Below are positions 9,288 through 18,340 of a stretch of 64,000 nt of DNA, one piece after another. The translations under genes were made by a program, and so were the position numbers. The notes beneath the pieces were generated by a model that saw nothing but the letters and a program-made list of their open reading frames with translations, was not told where the DNA came from and did not search any database. Source of the stretch: VXYL01 sp965199875 (lineage in GTDB: Bacteria > Pseudomonadota > Gammaproteobacteria > Pseudomonadales > Azotimanducaceae); assembly GCA_965199875.1 (NCBI GenBank), contig OZ241346.1, positions 1,736,001 to 1,800,000 on the forward strand, given 5' to 3'. Position 1 is the first letter of the stretch. Every line of letters starts with the position of its first letter.

Positions 9288-10420
9288 CCGTCGTCCACCG
9301 CAGCCGCGAGCCGCTCGCTGGCGGCCAGGAAGTCCTCCATGAAGTCGTACACCACCTGGCGCGTGGTCTGTATCGAGTTCATCAGCCCGACGCCTTGGCC
9401 GACGAAGGACGTCGCCAAGTGCTTGGCGCCTTCGTGGCCGCCTTCGGCCAGCTTCGTCACCCGACCGAGGGCCGGTTCGCTGACCAGCGACTGCAACGGC
9501 ATGGGCAGCGGCGTCGGCGCCTCTTCGGACTCCCAAGCGTCGGTCCACGGCGAACGCAGCTGTCGGGAGTACTTGCCGGTGCGCGCCTGGGAGCGCACGG
9601 TTTGACGCGAGTTGGCCTGCACGTACTTCTCCTTGATGACCGGCGACGTCTCGGCCTCGGCGGTGGTCAGCCACATGGAGCCGGTCCACGCCCCGGCAGC
9701 CCCCATGGCCATGCAGGCGGCCATCTGCCGACCGGTGACGATGCCGCCAGCGGCCAGCACCGGCGTGCTGGCGCCGTGCTGCTCTATGGCCTGCAAGACC
9801 TCGGGAACCAGCACCATCGTGGACACCTCGCCGCAGTGGCCGCCGGCCTCGGTGCCAGCCACCACCAGCACGTCGACGCCGGCTTCCACCTGCTTGATGG
9901 CGTGCTCCCGCGCTCCAACGAGGGCCGCCACGACGACGCCCCGTTCCTTGCCCATCTTCAGCATGTAGCGCGGCGGCACGCCCAGGGCGTTGGCGATCAG
10001 CTTGATCGGATGGGCGAAAGCGACATCCACGATGTTGGCGGCGCGGCCTTCGGTGAGGAAGCCGCCACCGGCGGCAACCTGGTTCTTGTACAGATCCCGG
10101 GTGTCGATGTTGTGCCGGGCAAGGATGCCGCGGGCGAAGTCCCGGTGTTCGTCCGGTACCATGTCGAGGGTTTCGTCGGACGTGGTCTCGTCGGTGGTGG
10201 CCATGCTGGTCGGCGCGATCAGGTCCACGCCGTACGGCTTGCCGTCGATGTGCTCGTCGATCCAGTTCAACTCGATCTCAAGCGTCTGGGCGTTGTAGCC
10301 GGCAGCGCCGAGCACGCCCATGCCGCCAGCCTTGGACACTTCCACGACGACGTCCCGGCAGTGGGTAAAGGCGACGAGGGGGAAGTCGATGCCCAGCATG
10401 TCGCAGATCGGCGATTTCAT
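9284..10420 (-). CDS. Nitronate monooxygenase family flavoprotein
   Basis: A 378-residue TIM-barrel FMN protein related to nitronate monooxygenase (2-nitropropane dioxygenase). Motifs are AGTEAGGHCGEV and AAGGIVTGRQMAACMAMGA, the FMN-phosphate loops. Start MKSPICDMLGIDFPLV at 10420 matches the family's N-terminus; the frame is open upstream but without similarity. The true substrate cannot be told from sequence, and many relatives are encoded with acyl-CoA metabolism genes, as here (enoyl-CoA hydratase and thiolase follow). Confidence 0.88.
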   Translation of the reverse strand: MKSPICDMLGIDFPLVAFTHCRDVVVEVSKAGGMGVLGAAGYNAQTLEIELNWIDEHIDGKPYGVDLIAPTSMATTDETTSDETLDMVPDEHRDFARGILARHNIDTRDLYKNQVAAGGGFLTEGRAANIVDVAFAHPIKLIANALGVPPRYMLKMGKERGVVVAALVGAREHAIKQVEAGVDVLVVAGTEAGGHCGEVSTMVLVPEVLQAIEQHGASTPVLAAGGIVTGRQMAACMAMGAAGAWTGSMWLTTAEAETSPVIKEKYVQANSRQTVRSQARTGKYSRQLRSPWTDAWESEEAPTPLPMPLQSLVSEPALGRVTKLAEGGHEGAKHLATSFVGQGVGLMNSIQTTRQVVYDFMEDFLAASERLAAAVDDG

Positions 10421-10576
10421 GTGTACTCCAAGTCGGTTGCCGTAGCGCGGAATCCTACCACCAGGGCTAGCCCGTCGGCTGGCGACGAAGCCGCGTCGGT
10501 TCGCTACGCCGGCACAGGGGCGAGCGCGGGTGTCTGCTCCGGGGCTGCCTCGCACTGGCGAGGTTCCGGCAACGTC

Positions 10577-10711
10577 ATGCTGTTGCTGTGCGGTTCCTAT
10601 CTCGGCTTCATGGAGCGGGGGTGCCGGTACTTCGTGCGTCGCAAACCCCGCTCCATCGCCAAGGCCGACGCCAAGGACTGGTACTCGCTCGACGACCTGT
10701 ACGCTCTGTAG
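10577..10711 (+). pseudogene. Possible relic of a AAA-family ATPase gene
   Basis: In the 435-base gap between two genes, the frame MLLLCGSYLGFMERG resembles the sensor-strand region (LCGSxxxFMER) of archaeal-type ATPase-superfamily proteins. The preceding codons (W..R.GSGN) extend the likeness weakly. Nothing before or after it forms a whole domain, and the frame ends at 10711. If real, it is a short eroded fragment. The rest of 10421-10856 holds no gene. Confidence 0.3.
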
Positions 10712-10856
10712 CGTGGCGAGTCGGGGCCGTGCGATGGCCATGCACGCGAGGAACGCCGACAATAGGGATCACCGAACCACCGCGGACGGTCGGCGACCCG
10801 GCAATTCGGCTGGCACTGGCCGACCGGTCCGACAAGGCAACAAGGGATCTTCAATC

Positions 10857-11642
10857 ATGGCCTACGTCACCTACGAAAAGCGCGGTCGCATCGCCATCAT
10901 CACGCTGAACCGGCCGGAGCGCATGAACGCGCTGGGGCGCGAGTTGAGCGCCGAACTGCGCGCCGCGGAGGCAGAGTTCGTCGCCGCCGACGACGTCTGG
11001 CTGGGCATCTACACCGGCGCCGGCGAGCGCGCCTTCTGCGCCGGCCGAGACCTCAAGGAGGCCGCGGAGCAAGAGGCCGGGGCGACCACCAGCCCCGCCG
11101 CCCGAACGGCAAGCCCCATCTCGCGCTTCGAGCGCATTGCCGCGGACCACGGCAAGCCCACCATCGCCGCGATCAACGGCGCAGCCTACGGCGGCGGGCT
11201 GGAAAAGGCGCTCGCCTGCGACATTCGCATCTGTTCCGAGAACGCGCACATGGCACTCGCGGAAGTGAAGGTGGGGCTTTGTCCGCCCGGCGGTTCCTTC
11301 AATCTGCCGCGTCTGGTGGGGCTTTCCAATGCGATGTGGCTGCTGCTTTCCGGGGCGCCGGTGCGCGCCGAAGAAGCGCTGCGAATCGGCCTGGTAACGC
11401 GAGTGGTGCCGCTGTCCGACCTGCTCGACACCGCCGTCGAGATGGCCGAAACCATCGCTGGCAATGCTCCGCTGGCCGTTCGCGCCACGCGCAAGCTCGC
11501 GCATCTGGGCTTGGAAATGCCGCTCGACTACGCCCGCCGCATGGGCGCGATGCTGATCGAATCCGTGTGGTCGTCCGAAGACGCCGTCGAAGGCGCGCGC
11601 GCCTTTGCCGAGAAACGCCCGCCGGAATGGCGACAGCGCTAG
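10857..11642 (+). CDS. Enoyl-CoA hydratase/isomerase family protein
   Basis: A 261-residue crotonase-fold protein. Oxyanion-hole segments are RAFCAGRDL and AAINGAAYGGGLE. Both catalytic-type glutamates are present, in GGGLEKALACD and in AEVKVGL, so hydratase activity is plausible. Start MAYVTYEKRGRIAIITLNRP. It would act in acyl-CoA breakdown in the cytosol; substrate chain length is unknown. It converges with the thiolase-like gene, 16 bases away. Confidence 0.9.
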   Translation: MAYVTYEKRGRIAIITLNRPERMNALGRELSAELRAAEAEFVAADDVWLGIYTGAGERAFCAGRDLKEAAEQEAGATTSPAARTASPISRFERIAADHGKPTIAAINGAAYGGGLEKALACDIRICSENAHMALAEVKVGLCPPGGSFNLPRLVGLSNAMWLLLSGAPVRAEEALRIGLVTRVVPLSDLLDTAVEMAETIAGNAPLAVRATRKLAHLGLEMPLDYARRMGAMLIESVWSSEDAVEGARAFAEKRPPEWRQR

Positions 11643-11658
11643 CGGGTCTGCCGCTCGG

Positions 11659-13128
11659 TCAGAACGTCAACGCTCCCTTCGCGTCGAGCGTCGCCGAGCG
11701 TCCGCAGAACTCTTCCGTCGTCATCGCTTCGAGCAAGTCGGCGTCGCGGGTGTTGCCCCAGGTGCGCCGGCCGTCGTTCAAGCGACATGCGGCCAGGCCG
11801 ATGCGCGGGCCCTGCTTGCCGTACATCACCGTGTAGGACTCGATCTCGACCGCGCCGGCGAACGTCGGCGCCGCCTGCCGGGTCGGCGTTGCGTCCACGG
11901 GCGCCTGGGGCTCGTCGTGTTGGAATCCTTTTGCTGGCGGAGTCGTCGAGTAGACGCCGAACGCATGCTTGGTGACGAAGCCGCCGTTGCTCGTCACCAG
12001 CCCCATGTCGCCGTCGTGCTCGCGCAGCACCTCGGCCATGCGCGCGATGGCGTGCATGACGTAGTTGTTCAACGGGCCGCCGCCGAAGGTGAGGCCGCCG
12101 GTCACGGTGAGCGGCCGCGCTTCGCCGATGCCCAGTTCCGCGGCGGCGATCTGCACGGCGGACGGAAAGCAGCTGTACAGGTCCATGTGATCGATGGCGT
12201 CCGCCTGCACTCCGGCGAGTTCCAGGCAACGGGCGCCGGCGATGCGAATCGCTGGCGAGCTGTGCAGGTTGTCGCGGTTCGACACGGCGTAGGTGTCGTG
12301 CGCCTCCGTCCCCGACCACGGGTAGATCCACTTGCACCGCGGAACGTCGAGCCGCTTCGCCGTCGCCGCGGAACTCAAGATCAGCGCCGCCGCCTGATCG
12401 ACGTTGCTGTTCGAGTTCATCAGCTTCGGATACGGGAACGACACCGGGCGGTTGACGCCGCTGGGCGCGCGCACTTCCTCGGCGGTCTTCGCTGCGCGCA
12501 TCCACGCATGGGGATTGTCCGCGGCGACGCGGCTGAAGCCAGCCCACAACTCGGAGACGCGGGCGATGTGGCTGCGCAAGGTTTCGCCGCGGGCGTAGCG
12601 GATGGCGTTCTCGAAGATGGGATACATCTCGATGGGCTGCGCGATGCCGCGTTCGGCTTCAATGCGCAGGCGCATCTTCAGCTCCTCGCCGAAGCGGCGA
12701 TCCGGCTCGCCCGGCGCCGGCCGCCAGTCGAGCTCGACACCGGCGCGGCGCGCCTTCGCCTGGCTGCGCCCGCACTCGGCGCCGGTGAGCACGACGATGT
12801 CGCGCTCGCCACGTTGAATCTCCAAAGCCGACTCGTTCAGCACCGACTGCACCGAATTGCCGCCCCAGGTGGAGACGCCGGTCTCCGCGCTCGCGCTGCC
12901 GATGGCTTCCGCCACGACCTTGGCCGGGTTCCGATACGGCCACATGCCGCGAATCACGCGCACGGATTCCACCTGGCGCAGCAGCGCCGGAGCTTCGGCG
13001 TCCGCAGCGGCTTGGCGTACGGCGGCGATCATCATGTCGAGGGGTTCCTCGCCAATGCCCGCGACCGGGTCCGCATCGCGCTGCTGCAGCTGGGCGACGC
13101 CAATCAGAACTGGATCGGTTGGTTTCAT
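11659..13128 (-). CDS. SCP-x type thiolase-like protein
   Basis: A 489-residue protein of the non-decarboxylating thiolase, SCP-x-like group (acetyl-CoA acetyltransferase-like). Landmarks are VSTWGGNSVQSVLNESAL in the first half and DLYSCFPSAVQIAAAELG followed by TGGLTFGGGPLNNY in the second. The usual nucleophilic cysteine region is replaced by GGNSVQS, so classical thiolysis is uncertain. Start MKPTDPVLIGVAQ at 13128. A possible -10 TATCAT lies a few tens of bases upstream. Neighbours suggest acyl-CoA metabolism. Confidence 0.82.
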   Translation of the reverse strand: MKPTDPVLIGVAQLQQRDADPVAGIGEEPLDMMIAAVRQAAADAEAPALLRQVESVRVIRGMWPYRNPAKVVAEAIGSASAETGVSTWGGNSVQSVLNESALEIQRGERDIVVLTGAECGRSQAKARRAGVELDWRPAPGEPDRRFGEELKMRLRIEAERGIAQPIEMYPIFENAIRYARGETLRSHIARVSELWAGFSRVAADNPHAWMRAAKTAEEVRAPSGVNRPVSFPYPKLMNSNSNVDQAAALILSSAATAKRLDVPRCKWIYPWSGTEAHDTYAVSNRDNLHSSPAIRIAGARCLELAGVQADAIDHMDLYSCFPSAVQIAAAELGIGEARPLTVTGGLTFGGGPLNNYVMHAIARMAEVLREHDGDMGLVTSNGGFVTKHAFGVYSTTPPAKGFQHDEPQAPVDATPTRQAAPTFAGAVEIESYTVMYGKQGPRIGLAACRLNDGRRTWGNTRDADLLEAMTTEEFCGRSATLDAKGALTF

Positions 13129-13247
13129 GGAGAAGAGCTTGAAGCTGGTTTGGACGCAATGATAGCGAACCCGGTTTTCCCTTCGACCCGCGGCTTGCCG
13201 CTGGCCGACGTCGGCAGAATCCGTATGCGCCGAAGGGCCGGGCTTCC

Positions 13248-14540
13248 CTACGCCGCCGAGGCGGCTGGCTGGCACACCGGCACGACGTAGGGCCCCTCCG
13301 GTATCACCGCCACCGCCTTGTCGCCGGACTCCGCGACGCTCCGGCGCACCGCATCGGCGACGGATTCCACGCATTCGACGCCGGTCAATGCCCGATCTTC
13401 CGCGCTCAAGCTGCTGCGCAGCTGCACCCGGGCGGCACGTTGCGCCTTCAACTGCATCTCGCTTTCCCACTCGTCCACGTCGGCCAGCCGTTTCTCGGCC
13501 AGCTCGGCAAGGAACCGCTCCGGCCCTTGGCGCAACATTCTGCTCTGGGCGGCGCGATAGGCTTCGGAGCCGAGCCCTTCGGCACAGTCGGAAGCGACGA
13601 TCAACGTGGCCCCAGGCGCCAAGATGTCCATCGGCGTGACCATGCCCTTCACCGTCTGGTAGTAGGTTTGGTCCAGCGGATGCCCCGCCGCCGAAGTCAC
13701 CACGGTGCGAAAGCGCCGTGCCACCGGCACGGTCAGATAGCGGCGGGCGAAGCTCACCGCCTGCAAGTGGCTGGCAATGATGTCGCCGAAGTTCACGAAC
13801 GACAACCGCCGGGCGTCGTCGATGACGGTGTTGACGGCGAACGCTTCGCCGACCATGCGCACGATCTGCAACTGCTCTTCGTGCAGCGGGTTGCCGTCCA
13901 GTCGGCACTGCACGGCGGCGGCATCCTCCATGAAGCGGGCGCTGTGGAACGTGCGGATGGTGTCCGAGTGGGCGATGCCGGGCGCCACCACCTTGCGGCC
14001 GCCGGAGTAGCCGGCCATGAAGTGCGGTTCCACCAGGCCGGTGGCGATCTTCAAGTCCGCGTCGACGAAACGGGCGTCGAGCTTGACCGGCGTGCCGCGA
14101 CGGGTGCGCCCAAGGTCCGCATGGGCCGCGTCGTCCTTGGCATCGTGGTTGGCGACGACCGCGTGCTCGAAGACCCAGGGGTCGCCAACGAGCGCGGCCA
14201 ACTCGTCGCCCTCGTTGGGGCGGTGCAGGCCCGTTGCGACCACCACCGAGATGTCCGCGGGCATCATGCCGGCGGCGAGCAGCGTTTCGATCAACGGTCG
14301 CAGCAGCAGCGCGTTCGGCACCGGCCGGGTGACGTCGCAGATCAGAATGCAGGCCGTGCGCCGGCCCTTCGCCAGTTCGCCGAGCGGCTTGCAGGCGACC
14401 GGTACCGCCAACGCCTGGCGCACCGCGAAGTCGCCGTCCGCAATCAACGGCATGCTCGGCTTGGCGACGACGGTGACGTCCAAGTCGTCGTCGAAGCGAA
14501 CCGGCAAGCCGGTTCTGCCGTACAGCAGTTCAACGATCAT
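13248..14540 (-). CDS. LarA-like nickel-pincer enzyme (DUF2088)
   Basis: A 430-residue protein of the lactate racemase (LarA) superfamily. It shows CDVTRPVPN, ATGLHRP (first catalytic-type histidine) and EPHFMAGYSGGRK, with the histidine and the lysine that in LarA carries the pincer cofactor. LarA family members racemise or epimerise 2-hydroxyacids. The larB/C/E cofactor genes are not in the window. Start MIVELLYGR at 14540 fits the family N-terminus; upstream in-frame codons to 14612 have no similarity. Confidence 0.82.
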   Translation of the reverse strand: MIVELLYGRTGLPVRFDDDLDVTVVAKPSMPLIADGDFAVRQALAVPVACKPLGELAKGRRTACILICDVTRPVPNALLLRPLIETLLAAGMMPADISVVVATGLHRPNEGDELAALVGDPWVFEHAVVANHDAKDDAAHADLGRTRRGTPVKLDARFVDADLKIATGLVEPHFMAGYSGGRKVVAPGIAHSDTIRTFHSARFMEDAAAVQCRLDGNPLHEEQLQIVRMVGEAFAVNTVIDDARRLSFVNFGDIIASHLQAVSFARRYLTVPVARRFRTVVTSAAGHPLDQTYYQTVKGMVTPMDILAPGATLIVASDCAEGLGSEAYRAAQSRMLRQGPERFLAELAEKRLADVDEWESEMQLKAQRAARVQLRSSLSAEDRALTGVECVESVADAVRRSVAESGDKAVAVIPEGPYVVPVCQPAASAA

Positions 14541-14647
14541 GTCGACGATCCCGCGTTCTCCGCCGCCCTTGCTGTAACATTGTTGCATATGCATTCCGGC
14601 CCGTTCCGCCACGGCTCCCTTCCCGCTTCGGCAACTCAGCCGCTACC

Positions 14648-16093
14648 GTGCCGCTGATCGGCGCGAAGTTCGCACCCTCCGCGCACGACTCCTCGTCGCG
14701 GGCGCCGCGGCGCGTCTCGAAGCAGGTGCGCCGGCGCGCCAGACGCATGGCCCGGCTCGCCGGCTTCACCGAAGGCAGCGTCGGCTGGCAGCTGATCCGC
14801 CTCGGTTCGTTCATGGCGCTGGGATCGCTGTCCATGAACATCGCCCGCATCGCCGAGGCGGCCTACCTGGGATTCGTCGGCACCGAAGCGCTGGCGGCAA
14901 TGGGCTTCGCCTTCCCCATCACGATCTTTCTGTTCGCGTTCGCCGGCGGCATCGGCACCGGCGCTTCGTCCGTCATCGCCAGGGTCTACGGCGCTGGCGA
15001 TCGGCGCCAGGCGGCGCGCCTGGTGGCGCACGCCGAGTTGCTGGTGCTGCTGGTGGGAGTGGTCATCGGCGGCGCGAGCTTCTTTCTGGCGGAAGACCTG
15101 CTGGCGCTGCTTGGCGCGCGCGGCGAAGTGCTGGCGATGGCGACGGCGTATCTGCGCGTGTACATGCTGGGCTATCCGCTGTTCATGCTGTCGATGGTGG
15201 GCTCGACGCTGCTGCGCGCCACCGGCAGCGCCGCGAGCCCCGGGCTGGTGATGACCACCGGGTCGGTGATTCAGATGGCGGCTGGCCCGGTGTTCATCTT
15301 CGGCTGGTTCGGCGTCCCGGAAATGGGCATCGCCGGCGCCGCCTGGGCCTACGTGGCGTCGCGCATCTTCAGCGTCTGCCTGTACGTGGTGATTCTGGTG
15401 CGCACGCGCATGTTGAGCGGTTCGCTGGCTGGTCTGGGCGACTCCTGGCGGTCGATTCTGCACGTTGGCGGCCCGGCGACCTTAAGCGGCCTGGTGCAGC
15501 CCGTCTCGATGCTCATCGCCACTCGGCTGCTGGCCGGGCACGGCCACGAGGTGGTGGCCGGCTACACCGTGGCCGTGCGCGTGGAGACGATGGTGCATAT
15601 GGTGCTGTGGTCCGCTTCCTCGTCCATTTCGCCCTTCGTCGGCCAGAACTGGGGCGCCGGCAAGTTCGCCCGGGTGCGCTCGGCGCTGCGGCAGTGCAAC
15701 TGGTTCTGCCTCGCCTGGGGCGTGGTGACGTTCGCCACGCTGGCCATCGTCGGCGAGTGGGCGGTGCGCTGGATCGATCCGAACGCCACCGTGGTCGCGG
15801 TGGCGAGCCTGTTCTTTCTGATCATTCCGCTGTCCATCGGCTTCATGGGCGTGATGCAAGTGGCCAGTTCCTGCTTCAACGCCTTGGGGCAGCCGATGCC
15901 GCCGCTGGTGATTTCGCTGACGCGAACCTTCGCGCTGTACGTTCCGCTGCTGATTCTCGGCGACGCCCTGTGGGGCTACGGCGGCGTGTTCGCGGCGATG
16001 GCGCTGACCAACGTGCTGGTCGGCGCTGGCGCCTGGTACTGGAACCGCGTGGCGGTGAAGCGCGGCATCGCGCTGGCGAGGGCGGGCAAGTGA
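14648..16093 (+). CDS. MATE family efflux transporter
   Basis: A 481-residue inner-membrane antiporter with about twelve hydrophobic helices in two related halves (GGIGTGASSVIARVYGAG and SSSISPFVGQNWGAGK are matching loops). MATE proteins export drugs or metabolites using Na+ or H+. GTG at 14648 is the first start; an ATG at 14747 would drop a basic 33-residue N-terminus. Its stop overlaps the start of the amidase gene (GTGA). Confidence 0.92.
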   Translation: MPLIGAKFAPSAHDSSSRAPRRVSKQVRRRARRMARLAGFTEGSVGWQLIRLGSFMALGSLSMNIARIAEAAYLGFVGTEALAAMGFAFPITIFLFAFAGGIGTGASSVIARVYGAGDRRQAARLVAHAELLVLLVGVVIGGASFFLAEDLLALLGARGEVLAMATAYLRVYMLGYPLFMLSMVGSTLLRATGSAASPGLVMTTGSVIQMAAGPVFIFGWFGVPEMGIAGAAWAYVASRIFSVCLYVVILVRTRMLSGSLAGLGDSWRSILHVGGPATLSGLVQPVSMLIATRLLAGHGHEVVAGYTVAVRVETMVHMVLWSASSSISPFVGQNWGAGKFARVRSALRQCNWFCLAWGVVTFATLAIVGEWAVRWIDPNATVVAVASLFFLIIPLSIGFMGVMQVASSCFNALGQPMPPLVISLTRTFALYVPLLILGDALWGYGGVFAAMALTNVLVGAGAWYWNRVAVKRGIALARAGK

Positions 16094-16506
16094 CCGGCAA
16101 GCGCCGGGGGGCGCTGAAGTTCGTGCTGATCCACCACGGCGGCTGCGCTGGCGGGTTGTTCCACTACCGCATCGACGAAGACGGCCAGTGCCATGCGCAG
16201 ATCGACGAAGCCGAACGCGGCCAGCATCCGCGCAGCATCGGCATCGCGGTGGCCGGCGACTTCGACGTCCACGCGCCGTCCGCCGTGCAGATGGCGGCGT
16301 TGAAGGCGTTGCTGCTCGAGCTGAAGCTGCGCTATCCGCAGTGGCAGCTGGGCGCCCACCGGCAGGTTCGCGGCACTTCGCCGACCACTTGCCCGGGTCG
16401 TCGTTTTCCCATGCGGGCACTCCGCGAGTGGGCGCGCACGGAGCTGTTGGCGCAGCGCGACGCCGCTCACCGCCGGGCGTTCGAGGAGCAGTACTCGAAG
16501 ATCTGA
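16090..16506 (+). CDS. N-acetylmuramoyl-L-alanine amidase (PGRP-like)
   Basis: A 138-residue single-domain amidase/PGRP fold. Zinc ligands appear as the histidine in VLIHHGG, the histidine in LGAHRQV and the cysteine in TTCPGRRF, in the order expected for a type-2 amidase. No signal peptide is seen, so it would act on muropeptides inside the cell unless exported otherwise. GTG start overlaps the MATE stop, suggesting coupling. A second amidase, AmpD, is at 37.4 kb. Confidence 0.85.
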   Translation: MTGKRRGALKFVLIHHGGCAGGLFHYRIDEDGQCHAQIDEAERGQHPRSIGIAVAGDFDVHAPSAVQMAALKALLLELKLRYPQWQLGAHRQVRGTSPTTCPGRRFPMRALREWARTELLAQRDAAHRRAFEEQYSKI

Positions 16507-16585
16507 CCGCAAGGAACTGGCCGGAGCAGTCGACAACGGGCGGTAGTACGCTTTCGTTCCATCGAAATCGTCCACGCGGGCGGCC

Positions 16586-17464
16586 ATGCAACTGCACCTG
16601 ATCGACGGCACCTTCGAGCTCTTCCGAGCCCACTACTCCAAACGCCCCGAGCGCACCGCGCCGGACGGCATGGACGTCAAGGCCACCGTTGGCGTGGTCG
16701 CTTCGCTGCTGGGCCTGCTGGACGAACCGGAGGAGCACGTCACCCACCTTGCGGTGGCCTTCGACAACCCCGTCGAATCGTTCCGCAACGAGCTGTTCGA
16801 CGGCTACAAGACCAGCGCCGGCATGGACCCGGCCATCCTCGCGCAGTTCGACCTGGTGGAAGAAGCGGTGGCGGCGCTGGGCGTTGCGGTCTGGTCGATG
16901 CAGCGCTTCGAGGCCGACGACGCGCTGGCCACCGCCGCCCGGCGCTGGCGCGACGACGTGGCGCAAGTGCGCCTGCTCACCCCGGACAAGGACCTCGGCC
17001 AGTGCGTCACCGGCAATCGCGTCGTGCAGGTGGACCGCATGCGGCGCAAAGTCATCGACGAGGACGGCGTGCGCGCCAAGCATGGCTGCGATCCGGCCAG
17101 CGTTCCGGACTGGCTGGCGCTGGTGGGCGACAACGCCGACGGCATCCCGGGCGTTCCCGGCTTCGGCGCGAAAACCGCGGCGGCACTCTTGGCCCGCTAC
17201 CGAACCGTGGAAGCGATTCCACGGCTCTCCGCCGATTGGAAGGTCCGCGTTCGAGGCGCCATGCGGCTGGCCGCCGCGCTGCACGAACGGCGCGAGGAAG
17301 TGGCGTTGTACAAGAGGCTGGCCGTGCTCGTGGAAGACGTGCCACTGCCGGAGACGCTGGACGAGCTGCGCTGGCGCGGCGCCCCGCGCGGACGATTCGA
17401 AAGGCTGGCGAAGCGCTTGGGCGGCTTGCCGATGCGCCCTCCGCGCTGGCTGGCCGAGCAATAG
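16586..17464 (+). CDS. 5'-3' exonuclease, PolA N-domain type
   Basis: A 292-residue stand-alone 5'-3' exonuclease/flap endonuclease. Metal-binding motifs are LIDGTFELFRAH, AFDNPVESFR, FEADDALATAA, TPDKDLGQ, and the helix-hairpin-helix LVGDNADGIPGVPGFGAKTA. It lacks a polymerase domain. It may process RNA primers or flaps alongside PolA. It stands alone, 80 bases after the amidase. Confidence 0.9.
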   Translation: MQLHLIDGTFELFRAHYSKRPERTAPDGMDVKATVGVVASLLGLLDEPEEHVTHLAVAFDNPVESFRNELFDGYKTSAGMDPAILAQFDLVEEAVAALGVAVWSMQRFEADDALATAARRWRDDVAQVRLLTPDKDLGQCVTGNRVVQVDRMRRKVIDEDGVRAKHGCDPASVPDWLALVGDNADGIPGVPGFGAKTAAALLARYRTVEAIPRLSADWKVRVRGAMRLAAALHERREEVALYKRLAVLVEDVPLPETLDELRWRGAPRGRFERLAKRLGGLPMRPPRWLAEQ

Positions 17465-17635
17465 CCCGCCTGCCCGGCGGCAGGCCGTCAAGGGCCAGCC
17501 CGCTCGTACACTTATGCAGGGTTGTGGCAAACGCGTCCCGGATGCATCATTTCCGCGTTCGTTGGCGGCCCCACGGCGAGCCGCAAACGAACAGAAAAGA
17601 ACAACCAACAAGGCAACGCAAGGAGGCGCATCGGC

Positions 17636-17971
17636 ATGGATGTACAAGCAAACAAGGAGCAGCTTGGCATGGCGGTATCGAAACTCACCTTGGAGTTGGG
17701 GGCCGTCGCTGCGTTGGCCGCCGTGATGCTTGGCGGCTTCTACTACCAAGGCACGCGCATCGATGTGGCGATGCAGAGGTTGGACGTGCGCATCGATGTC
17801 GCGGTGCAGAGGCTGGACGCTCGAATCGACGGGCTGGAAGTCCGCATCGACGGCTTGGACGCCCGCATCGACGGCTTGGACGCCCGCATCGACGGCTTGG
17901 ACGTGCGCCTCGCCCGCATCGAAGGGCTGCTGGAAGGCTGGCTGTCGGGTCCGCCGCCACGGCCAGACTAG
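17636..17971 (+). CDS. Small membrane-anchored heptad-repeat protein, copy 1
   Basis: A 111-residue protein with one transmembrane helix (LGAVAALAAVMLGGFYY) followed by a coiled coil of perfect heptads of the type RIDGLDA, ending RLARIEGLLEGWLSGPPPRPD. AAGGAGG precedes the ATG at 17636. A second ATG at 17669, also preceded by AAGGAG, aligns exactly with the start of copy 2 and may be the true start. Function unknown; a trimeric or tetrameric membrane-tethered coiled coil is likely. Confidence 0.72.
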   Translation: MDVQANKEQLGMAVSKLTLELGAVAALAAVMLGGFYYQGTRIDVAMQRLDVRIDVAVQRLDARIDGLEVRIDGLDARIDGLDARIDGLDVRLARIEGLLEGWLSGPPPRPD

Positions 17972-18289
17972 CCCCCGCCATCGGCACTGCGGCAACGGCA
18001 AAACAACAAGGAGAATCTCATGGCGGTCTCGAAACTGACCTTGGAGTTGGGGGCGGTCGCCACGTTGGCCGCCGTGATGCTCGGCGGCTTCTACTACCAA
18101 GGCACGCGCATCGATGTGGCGATGCAGAGGGTGGACGTGCGTATCGACGGCTTGGAGGGGCGTATCGATGGCCTGGAAGCACGCATCGACGGTTTGGACG
18201 CCCGTATCGACGGTTTGGACGTGCGCCTCGCCCGCATCGAAGGGCTGCTGGAAGGCTGGCTGTCGGGTCCGCCGCCACGGCCAGGCTAA
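17651..18289 (+). repeat. Tandem gene duplication with 21-bp internal repeats
   Basis: Two units (about 17651-17971 and 18002-18289) share ribosome site, N-terminal codons and C-terminal codons. Inside each, 21-bp repeats encode RIDGLDA-type heptads: about four consecutive near-perfect units in copy 1 (17824-17910) and four in copy 2 (18139-18222). Such repeats are prone to slippage. Confidence 0.8.
18020..18289 (+). CDS. Small membrane-anchored heptad-repeat protein, copy 2
   Basis: An 89-residue paralogue of the preceding gene with the same N-terminal helix (MAVSKLTLELGAVATLAAVM), fewer heptads, and a nearly identical tail RLARIEGLLEGWLSGPPPRPG. AAGGAG lies eight bases before the ATG. The two copies are 48 bases apart, same strand, and differ mainly in the number and sequence of 7-residue units, which suggests tandem duplication followed by repeat-number change. 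Confidence 0.72.
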   Translation: MAVSKLTLELGAVATLAAVMLGGFYYQGTRIDVAMQRVDVRIDGLEGRIDGLEARIDGLDARIDGLDVRLARIEGLLEGWLSGPPPRPG

Positions 18290-18340
18290 CGCCAAACCTC
18301 GGCCACCGGCGCTACCGGCAAGAAGCGAGTGCCTTGCCGG

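Noticed and set aside
15482..18295. A minus-strand open frame of over 900 codons
   Set aside because: It is antisense to the MATE, amidase, exonuclease and heptad-repeat genes and has low-complexity His/Gln/Arg composition.
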